Positions 43,881-53,700 of a stretch of 64,000 nucleotides of DNA are shown here, one piece after another. Below the pieces are notes generated by a model. The model had not been told where the DNA came from. It did no database searches and was given only the letters and a program-made list of their open reading frames with translations. A program made the position numbers and the translations under genes. The stretch is taken from the NCBI GenBank assembly GCA_036583965.1, contig JAZBQD010000013.1:13122348-13186347 (forward strand). The letters are read 5' to 3'. Each line of letters starts with the position of its first letter. Positions within the stretch are counted from its first letter, which is position 1. The DNA comes from Prunella strophiata (lineage: Eukaryota; Chordata; Aves; Passeriformes; Prunellidae).

Positions 43881-46447
43881 GTCTCTCCCATGGCTTCCCC
43901 AGCTGATGCTGATGGGAGGAGCCCCAAGAAGCCCTGGCTGCCAAGGCCAACCTAAGCCCACCTTTCCCTTTCCAGCCTGGCACAGACCCCAGCCCCTTTC
44001 CTTTCCATGAACTCACCCAACTGGGCATGGAGTGCCCCCAGCCCTGCCCTGCCTGCTGGCCTCAGGGCTGAGCACCAGCCCAGGGCCAGAACACACCAGG
44101 GGAGCCCTGCAGGTGCCCTGGTGCCAGGAGTGCCCCGGGAGCTCTCAGCTCCTGGGGGCAGTCAGTGATGGCCTGCAGGGCTGCAGCAGCCTGGGCACAC
44201 ACACCACTCCAGAAAGCCACTGAACACTTTGTGAAATGCAGCAGGAGCTACAAAGGGACTGGGGAAAGGTGGGTGATTTGTGGGGAAAACCAATCTGGTT
44301 TCTTCCCAAAATCCAGGGACTCCCTCCCATCTCTCCTTTCCTCCTCCTGCCTGTGAGTTCTGACAGCTCAGGGATGCCAACTCCAGCTTTCAGGAGAGGT
44401 GACAGGGGCTCAAGAGAGAAAGAGCAGATTTTCTTTTCCTGCTAATGTACTGCTGGAATACATCTCTGTGTTGTGGCCACTGTAATTCAAGGACATTATA
44501 ATGCCATTAAACCCTTCTGGTGCTGTGCTCCCTCGCTGAAGCTTTTCTGGGCTTTGTGTCACTGGAGCTTTTCACACACCTGCACTGAGCTGACTGCCAT
44601 TAATTAAGGGACACTGTACTTAGCGTTCACAAGATGCTCCAGAAATTCTCTCAGTACAGGGGGCTTTCATCTCTTGAGGGACTGAGCTCTGAATGGCTTT
44701 TTTGGGCATGAACTTGGTAGGTTATAAAAGTGCTTTGGGCTTCTTTTGGCTCCTGCAGGTCCCTCTCTTTCTCTTCCACCAGTGAGCAGCTAAGGCAGCT
44801 TCCTCAGTCACACACAGGTCTGATCCCTGAGTGCTGGCTCTGGGCAGGGCAGAGCTCTGTCCCCCACTGCTCTGTCACTGCACACAGTCAGCAGTGACAC
44901 TTCCACCTGCCCATGTCCAGAGCAAGCTCACACTGCTGGCACACTGGAGCTCAATCACTGCTACAAAAGGTGCAGAGGGCAATTCTGTAGATGTGCACTG
45001 AATCCAAAGCCCCAGCCCTGCTGCCAGCACAGGCAAGAGCTGAGGGCACTGCTGCAAATCCTCCCTGTACCTGTGCAGTGCCCAGCCCCACAGCTGTGCA
45101 GCTGTGCCCTTTGGGTACCCAGACTGAGCCCAGAGCTCAGCTGGCAGCCCTGCAGGGGATGCTGCTGTGCCCTGCTGCACAAACACAACCAGGGGCACTG
45201 CTGCTCCAAGGCACTGGGTTCACACTCACCTGAAAAGCCTGTTTGTTGTTTGAAAAGGGGTCACCTCTGTCCTCTGAAGCTCCCCACCTTCTGTACGCTC
45301 TTGGGGTGTGACCACAAACCAGAAAAACTGGTTTTTATTTATTTCTCCTCTTTTAGTTCACATTATCTGTGGAAGAAAACACTAAACTCTTGCAAGCCCT
45401 GCAGCAGGACCTCACCAGCCTGGGGAAAAGGTGGGAAGCAGCAATAAGGCCCCTCACAAACCCCACATGGTCCCTGCCACACCAACCTCCTGCACCCAGT
45501 TCTCCAGTGAACACTGCTCCCATCCCTTCCCTAAAAGGATTTTACTGCTTTTCCCACTCCCCTGGTGTGCAGGCTGTCTGTGGGAGATCTGATTTTGATA
45601 TTCCTTTGGTCCCATAAACCCTGTGGTAGCTTTTGGCTGAACAGAACCCAAAGCCCGAATGGGAGGGAGGGAAAGGGGAATGTACATCCTAACTACTCCC
45701 AGGAGAGGTACCCAGAACCTCACTGTTAGCTCTCAGCAATAACTGGAGCAGTCTTTCCCCACCTCATTATTATTAAACTCCCTTGGGATAACAGCAAAGC
45801 CCTCACAGGAAACTGCTTTCCTGCTACAGTAATTCTGTTGGAACTCTTACAAAGTCACAGGTAATAGGTCTTTGAAAATAAAATGTATCTTGAGCAGTTC
45901 AGGTCTGTGCATCTCAAGGGTGGCCAGGTGGGAAGGTAAGCCTCTGGTATTTGCCCATAACCATCTGTATTTGGGAATCACTCTGTCCCCATCCCTGCTC
46001 TGTAATGATCCTTCCCCCTACGAGTGCTCTCTGTATATAACACACACTTCAAACACAGCCCTGCCACCGTGGCAAGCTCATGGGATCTCTTCTGATTTAG
46101 CACTGCACACATTTCCTTGGTCTACCAGCATAAATGGGGATATTTAGTAACGTAAGTTATGATAATGAGCCCTGCCTAAATCACTGCTGTCAGAAGAAGA
46201 ATGGGGGAGTCTCTGCTAACCATTAAAAATGAATGAGGAGGGAAATAAATAAGCAAAAGCAGCTCATTTGAGCTATAAAAGACTTCAGAACACAAGCTGT
46301 GTACCAAGGTACAAAAGGATGAGGCCATTATTAGCTCGATAAGTCACTTAGAAATGACTCGGGGGAGGAGGAGTCACCTTTACTGAGCCGCGCTTAACCG
46401 GGCGCTGAGCGGGGACGGCTGAGCCCAGCCTAAAGCTGCGGGGCAGG
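43881..46447 (-). other. Presumed TMEM132D intron with a CpG-rich patch at its end
   Basis: This is mostly single copy without recognisable exons. An exon-like + strand segment at 45359-45431 and a short CpG-rich patch at 46370-46445 are treated as findings. Confidence 0.5.
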
Positions 46448-47532
46448 AGCAGGGTCAGGGTCAGGATCAGGGTCAGGTCAGGATCAGGGTCAGGGTCAGG
46501 GTCAGGATCAGGTCAGGGTCAGGATCAGGGTCAGGTCAGGGTCAGGGTCAGGATCAGGATCAGGGTCAGGGTCAGGATCAGGGTCAGGGTCAGGATCAGG
46601 ATCAGGATCAGGATCAGGATCAGGGTCAGGATCAGGGTCAGGGTCAGGGTCAGGATCAGATCAGGATCAGGATCAGATCAGGGTCAGGGTCAGGGTCAGG
46701 GTCAGGGTCAGGATCAGGATCAGGTTCAGGATCAGGGTCAGGTCAGGATCAGGTCAGGGTCAGGTCAGGTCAGGGTCAGGATCAGATCAGGATCAGGATC
46801 AGGGCCAGGGTCAGGATCAGGGTCAGGGTCAGGAGCAGGATCAGGATCAGGGTCAGGGTCAGGTCAGGATCAGGGTCAGGGTCAGGATCAGGTCAGGATC
46901 AGGATCAGGATCAGGGTCAGGGTCAGGGTCAGGGTCAGGGTCAGGATCAGGGTCAGGGTCAGGGTCAGGGTCAGGGTCAGGATCAGGATCAGGGTCAGGA
47001 ATCAGGGTCAGGGTCAGGGTCAGGATCAGGATCAGGATCAGGATCAGGATCAGGATCGGATCAGGATCAGGATCAGGGTCAGGATCAGGGTCAAGGGTCA
47101 GGATCAGGATCAGGATCAGGATTCAGGGTCAGGGTCAGGGTCAGGGTCAGGGTCAGGGTCAGGATCAGGATCAGGGTCAGGATCAGGATCAGGGTCAGGA
47201 TCAGGAGCAGGGTCAGGATCAGGGTCAGATCAGGATCAGGGTCAGGGTCAGGGTCAGGGTCAGGATCAGGGTCAGGTCAGGATCAGGAATCAGGATCAGG
47301 ATCAGGATCAGATCAGGATCAGGATCAGGATTCAGGGTCAGGATCAGGTCAGGGTCAGGGTCAGATCAGGATCAGGATCAGGATCAGGTCAGGATCAGGA
47401 TCAGGGTCAGGTCAGGTCAGGGTCAGGGTCAGGATCAGATCAGGATCAGGATCAGGGTCAGGGTCAGGGTCGGGTCAGGGTCAGGATCAGGGTCAGGGTC
47501 AGGGTCAGGGTCAGGATCGGGATCAGGATCAG
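46448..47532. repeat. GGRTCA hexamer satellite, first block (1.08 kb)
   Basis: Tandem GGGTCA and GGATCA hexamers are interspersed with 5-mers created by loss of one G or the AT pair (GGTCA, GATCA). Runs of GGGTCA (such as 46680-46710 and 46918-46980) and of GGATCA alternate in blocks. Occasional GGAGCA units also appear. The block ends in a unique 30-bp spacer (CCTGAGCCCCACACCTCCCG and on) before the CCCTG array. Confidence 0.96.
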
Positions 47533-47562
47533 CCTGAGCCCCACACCTCCCGAGGGGACTGT

Positions 47563-48337
47563 CCTGCCCTGCCCTGCCCTGCCCTGCCCTGCCCTGCCCT
47601 GCCCTGCCCTGCCCTGCCCTGCCCTGCCCTGCCCTGCCCTGCCCTGCCCTGCCCTGCCCTGCCCTGCCCTGCCCTGCCCTGCCCTGCCCTGCCCTGCCCT
47701 GCCCTGCCCTGCCCTGCCCTGCCCTGCCCTGCCCTGCCCTGCCCTGCCCTGCCCTGCCCTGCCCTGCCCTGCCCTGCCCTGCCCTGCCCTGCCCTGCCCT
47801 GCCCTGCCCTGCCCTGCCCTGCCCTGCCCTGCCCTGCCCTGCCCTGCCCTGCCCTGCCCTGCCCTGCCCTGCCCTGCCCTGCCCTGCCCTGCCCTGCCCT
47901 GCCCTGCCCTGCCCTGCCCTGCCCTGCCCTGCCCTGCCCTGCCCTGCCCTGCCCTGCCCTGCCCTGCCCTGCCCTGCCCTGCCCTGCCCTGCCCTGCCCT
48001 GCCCTGCCCTGCCCTGCCCTGCCCTGCCCTGCCCTGCCCTGCCCTGCCCTGCCCTGCCCTGCCCTGCCCTGCCCTGCCCTGCCCTGCCCTGCCCTGCCCT
48101 GCCCTGCCCTGCCCTGCCCTGCCCTGCCCTGCCCTGCCCTGCCCTGCCCTGCCCTGCCCTGCCCTGCCCTGCCCTGCCCTGCCCTGCCCTGCCCTGCCCT
48201 GCCCTGCCCTGCCCTGCCCTGCCCTGCCCTGCCCTGCCCTGCCCTGCCCTGCCCTGCCCTGCCCTGCCCTGCCCTGCCCTGCCCTGCCCTGCCCTGCCCT
48301 GCCCTGCCCTGCCCTGCCCTGCCCTGCCCTGCCCTGC
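47563..48337. repeat. Perfect (CCCTG)n pentanucleotide array, about 155 copies
   Basis: It is 775 bp of uninterrupted CCCTG (GCCCT register) with no visible substitution. On the minus strand it reads GGGCA repeated. It is bounded on the left by the 30-bp spacer and on the right by a direct junction (CCCTGCAGGATCAGG) to the second hexamer block. Perfect purity suggests a very recent expansion. Confidence 0.98.
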
Positions 48338-48683
48338 AGGATCAGGAGCAGGGTCAGGGTCAGGGTCAGGAGCAGGATCAGGGTCAGGGTCAGGGTCGGG
48401 TCAGGGTCAGGGTCAGGTCAGGATCAGGATCAGGATCAGGATCAGGATCAGATCAGGATCAGGATCAGGATCAGGATCAGGATCAGATCAGGATCAGGAT
48501 CAGGTCAGGGTCAGGGTCAGGATCAGGATCAGGATCAGGATCAGGTCAGGATCAGGATCAGGATCAGGTCAGGGTCAGGATCAGGGTCAGGAGCAGGATC
48601 AGGATCAGGGTCAGGGTCAGGTCAGGGTCAGGGTCAGGATCAGGGTCAGGTCAGGGTCAGGGTCAGGATCAGGATCAGGATCA
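48338..48683. repeat. GGRTCA hexamer satellite, second block
   Basis: These are the same GGATCA/GGGTCA hexamers as in the first block, 346 bp. They are followed by the same spacer found after the first block and then by only three or four CCCTG units (48712-48734). Confidence 0.96.
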
Positions 48684-48773
48684 GCCTGAGCCCCACACCT
48701 CCCGAGGGGACTGTCCTGCCCTGCCCTGCCCTGCGAGCAGGGTCGGGACAGGAGCTCTGTCTGTCCCAAAGGA

Positions 48774-50762
48774 TGGCAGCAGGAACAGCAGCAGGAACAG
48801 CAGCAGCACCAGCAGCAGGAACAGCAGCAGGAACAGCAGCACCAGCAGCAGGAACAGCAGCACCAGCAGCAGGAACAGCAGCACCAGCAGCAGGAACAGC
48901 AGCAGGAACAGCAGCAGGAACAGCAGCAGGAACAGCAGCAGGAACAGCAGCAGGAACAGCAGCACCAGCAGCAGGAACAGCAGCAGGAACAGCAGCACCA
49001 GCAGCAGGAACAGCAGCAGGAACAGCAGCAGGAACAGCAGCACCAGCAGCAGGAACAGCAGCACCAGCAGCAGGAACAGCAGCAGGAACAGCAGCAGGAA
49101 CAGCAGCAGGAACAGCAGCAGGAACAGCAGCACCAGCAGCAGGAACAGCAGCACCAGCAGCAGGAACAGCAGCAGGAACAGCAGCACCAGCAGCAGGAAC
49201 AGCAGCAGGAACAGCAGCACCAGCAGCAGGAACAGCAGCAGGAACAGCAGCACCAGCAGCAGGAACAGCAGCACCAGCAGCAGGAACAGCAGCAGGAACA
49301 GCAGCAGGAACAGCAGCACCAGCAGCAGGAACAGCAGCAGGAACAGCAGCACCAGCAGCAGGAACAGCAGCAGGAACAGCAGCAGGAACAGCAGCAGGAA
49401 CAGCAGCACCAGCAGCAGGAACAGCAGCAGGAACAGCAGCAGGAACAGCAGCAGGAACAGCAGCAGGAACAGCAGCAGGAACAGCAGCACCAGCAGCAGG
49501 AACAGCAGCACCAGCAGCAGGAACAGCAGCAGGAACAGCAGCACCAGCAGCAGGAACAGCAGCACCAGCAGCAGGAACAGCAGCAGGAACAGCAGCAGGA
49601 ACAGCAGCAGGAACAGCAGCAGGAACAGCAGCAGGAACAGCAGCACCAGCAGCAGGAACAGCAGCACCAGCAGCAGGAACAGCAGCAGGAACAGCAGCAC
49701 CAGCAGCAGGAACAGCAGCACCAGCAGCAGGAACAGCAGCAGGAACAGCAGCAGGAACAGCAGCAGGAACAGCAGCACCAGCAGCAGGAACAGCAGCACC
49801 AGCAGCAGGAACAGCAGCAGGAACAGCAGCACCAGCAGCAGGAACAGCAGCAGGAACAGCAGCACCAGCAGCAGGAACAGCAGCAGGAACAGCAGCACCA
49901 GCAGCAGGAACAGCAGCAGGAACAGCAGCAGGAACAGCAGCAGGAACAGCAGCACCAGCAGCAGGAACAGCAGCAGGAACAGCAGCACCAGCAGCAGGAA
50001 CAGCAGCAGGAACAGCAGCACCAGCAGCAGGAACAGCAGCACCAGCAGCAGGAACAGCAGCACCAGCAGCAGGAACAGCAGCAGGAACAGCAGCACCAGC
50101 AGCAGGAACAGCAGCAGGAACAGCAGCAGGAACAGCAGCACCAGCAGCAGGAACAGCAGCAGGAACAGCAGCACCAGCAGCAGGAACAGCAGCAGGAACA
50201 GCAGCAGGAACAGCAGCACCAGCAGCAGGAACAGCAGCAGGAACAGCAGCAGGAACAGCAGCACCAGCAGCAGGAACAGCAGCAGGAACAGCAGCAGGAA
50301 CAGCAGCACCAGCAGCAGGAACAGCAGCAGGAACAGCAGCACCAGCAGCAGGAACAGCAGCACCAGCAGCAGGAACAGCAGCAGGAACAGCAGCAGGAAC
50401 AGCAGCACCAGCAGCAGGAACAGCAGCAGGAACAGCAGCAGGAACAGCAGCACCAGCAGCAGGAACAGCAGCACCAGCAGCAGGAACAGCAGCACCAGCA
50501 GCAGGAACAGCAGCACCAGCAGCAGGAACAGCAGCACCAGCAGCAGGAACAGCAGCACCAGCAGCAGGAACAGCAGCAGGAACAGCAGCAGGAACAGCAG
50601 CAGGAACAGCAGCACCAGCAGCAGGAACAGCAGCAGGAACAGCAGCACCAGCAGCAGGAACAGCAGCACCAGCAGCAGGAACAGCAGCACCAGCAGCAGG
50701 AACAGCAGCACCAGCAGCAGGAACAGCAGCAGGAACAGCAGCAGGAACAGCAGCACCAGCAG
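48774..50762. repeat. 2-kb CAG/CTG-rich minisatellite (12- and 21-bp units)
   Basis: The basic unit is AACAGCAGCAGG; longer 21-bp units carry a 9-bp ACCAGCAGC insertion. Both are multiples of three and stop-free, so the array reads through in several frames: + GTAA/GTAAPAA; - VPAA/GAAVPAA, FLLL/VLLFLLL and SCC/WCCCSCC. The + CAG frame would be Q-rich with E and H. No promoter, similarity or splice support for coding was seen. In the TMEM132D sense strand it is CTG-rich. Confidence 0.96.
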
Positions 50763-53700
50763 TGCCAGGCCAGGCTGGACCACGGGGTTGGGCAGCCTGG
50801 GACAGTGGGAGGTGTCCCTGCCATGGCAGGGGTGGGACCTCGGACATGTCCCTCCCAGCCCAAATCATTCCACAGTCCTGTGAAATGATGAGCCATGTCC
50901 TCAAGACTCCACAGCTCCTCACCCTGCCCAGCTGGCTCTGTGACCTTGCCTTTCCTACAGGAGGTGTCAAGTGACACATCCCAGCTCTGCAGACTGGGAA
51001 AAACCAGAGGGTGCTCTGAATTTGGGAAGCCCACACCTTCAAACGTCAACACTGAGGTTTTCCTATTGCAGCATGACACCAAAAATGCTGCATCCACAGC
51101 TGAGCTGCCTCTTCCACCCAGAGACAAACACCTCCCTTGGTTCTGAGGGTCTTGTTAGCTGCCAGGCTCTGCACAGTGACACGATGCAAGCCCACCTAGC
51201 TCTGCTATAAATAGATATTAGCAGAGACCTGTGCACATGAAAAATGGTTTTTACTGCACTAATCCACCTGAAGCATCTCGTAGAGCATATTGATTAACAG
51301 AACTCTGATACCAATTAATTTCTAAGAAATATTTTGGTTTGCTCTGCAGCTTTGTGGCAAACATCAATATATTATCCTCAGCTGAATATCCCCGAGTGAA
51401 ACAGCAATGGGACATTTTAAAAGGACTTACAACTCTGGGCAAACATCCAGCTGGAGCTGCAAGTGCAATAGTTCCTTTGTGATGTGACACAACAGTCTGC
51501 AGTGTGCCGGTGTTACCAACTGAAAAATCCCCTCATTAACAGCCTCTCCTCAGGAATCACCTTTTGCTTTTTAAAATCAAGACTTGGCAGGTAAAACTTC
51601 AGTGGGTTTTCCCTTCCCAGGTTTCCTTTGCCCCTCGTTTCCACTGCTAAGAACAGTCAGTTTCTCTCTGTGCACTGGATTTGCACAGATATTCTTTCTA
51701 CATTTTCTGGGGTTGTGGTGAGAGCAGAGCAGCTTCTGCCCAGCCCTCTGTGAGCACATTTCCAAGTCTCTGTACACTCTGTCCTCAGCTGGGATTCATT
51801 TCTGTCCATGGGCTGCCTTTTAAGAGCCCTGAGCTCAGAGCAGCCAGGGCCACCCGAGGTGTCCCTGGGGCTCAGTGTCCCCCTCCCCTGGCACTGGCAC
51901 TCGAGCTGCCAGGGGGTGAGTGCTGCATTTGCAGCAGGGATGGCAAGACACCTACATTTGCTTTCATTTTTGGGTCACGAAATACAGTTCCATTTCAATT
52001 TCAAATGATTAAAATTATGTAAAAATACCACAACATCAAGGAAAAAGTTATTTTAAAATGAAAAAATCAAAACATTTCATTTTGGAAATGTCAAAACAAG
52101 TTGTTTCCTTGACACAACAAGAACCTGGTAGCATCCTTCTTTTTTTCTTCTGTCAGAAATGAAATTCCAAGGAAATTAGCATCATTTCACAAAGCTGCTT
52201 TACAGGACTGCAAATTCTGACTGAATAAACCCTGCCAATTTTTCCCCAATGAGCCTTAATCAACTGGGGCCACAAATCAAAACAAAATCATCACGATGAA
52301 ACTGCTCAATTAAAACCCAATCTCATGGAGTCCGTGGTACCTTTGGCACAGTGAATGTGCCATTCCCTCGTGCAGGAAGGGACAGAAAGGCACAGAACCC
52401 TTTGCACAAGCCTGGCATTAATTCCCTGCTCCCTCACACACTTGCCAGCTGGCTGTGTGTAATTTATTGAGATCAATACTCTGAAGGATACTGAAGTGTT
52501 AAACTCCCACTGAACTCCAGGGGACTTTGGTGGTTAAACCTCTCTAAGAATCCAGCTTTAATCTCCCTTTGATGTGTCTGTAAAACAAGGCTCCAATCCC
52601 CTTGTTTTACAGGGATCCTGCAAAGCCTGATCTGTAAGAAACAGGGAAGAGCTCAGGTGCTGGAGTCACACAACTGCATTTTTCTGTTGATAACATTTCT
52701 GGGCAGTTTTTTGGGCCAGCCCTTCACCTGCAGCAGCTGCTGCTGGGGGCAGGGGCAGCTCTGGGGGTGCAGCTCTGGGGGTGCAGCTCCATCCACGGGC
52801 ACACACAGAGAATTCAAGGGGCCTCCTTCACTGCTGCTCCTGGGTCTGAGCTCCCTGTGCTGTCCCAGGGCAGCTGAGGCACCTCAGGAACTGCTGCTTC
52901 TCCCCACAAGCAGAGCAGCCCCAGTGCAGCAGGCTGGGGCTGGAGTGCTCCAGGGCACAGGGAGCTCAGACCCAGACTGGCCAAACCCCACACCTAAAGC
53001 TTCACAGGGCACTTGTGACCCAGCCAAGAAGTGAAAGCCCAGAGCCCAGGGCTCTCCTCCCAGCAGGGCCCCATAGTTCCAAACCAGAGCAGACCCTGCT
53101 GCTCCAGAACCCCAGGGGCAGCCCCAGGGATCACCAAGCACAGCCCTGCACAGGACAGCCCCAAGGCTCCCAGAGCAGAGCTCTCCTGGCCCCACTGCCT
53201 GGGATCCCCTCCCTTGTGCCACTGCCATGGCTCCAGCAGTGCAGGACCTTTCCCCTTTGTGCCTGGCCAGGGCAGGTGTGGGGCTGGGGCTGCCTGCCCC
53301 TCTGCCACCCTTGCCCAGCACACCATTCCCCTGCTCTGAGCCTCCTCACTGGGCACAGAGTGACACAATTATGGTAACAAGCCTCTCTTTGCAAAGAACT
53401 GCTGCTTTTTCCTTCCCTGAGCCTCACTGAGCCCTTCCTGCCAGGCCTGGGCAGGGCTCCCTGCCCACCTGAGCTCAAATGCCTCTGACACAGCTGCTGC
53501 TTCCAGGGGCTGGGTGGCACAGACTGAGGCCACCACCACGTGCTGAGCAGTGTGCATTGAAGCTCCTCTGCTCATCCCCATGGACTGCAGCTCCTCCACA
53601 CACCCTGTGCTCATTCCCAGTGAAATTTATTTTTCCTCTGTCAGAAAAAATAAGATCCTCCTTTAAAGGGTTTTCATAACTTTATGGAAAATTGCTTCAA

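Noticed and set aside
46448..48683. Interstitial telomeric repeat
   Set aside because: The unit is GGGTCA/GGATCA, not TTAGGG; it is similar only in G-run spacing.
48617..51127. Cys-rich 836-codon minus-strand ORF and its companions
   Set aside because: A product of the 3-bp-register CAG/CTG array; at least four frames are open equally, and the ends run into unrelated sequence.
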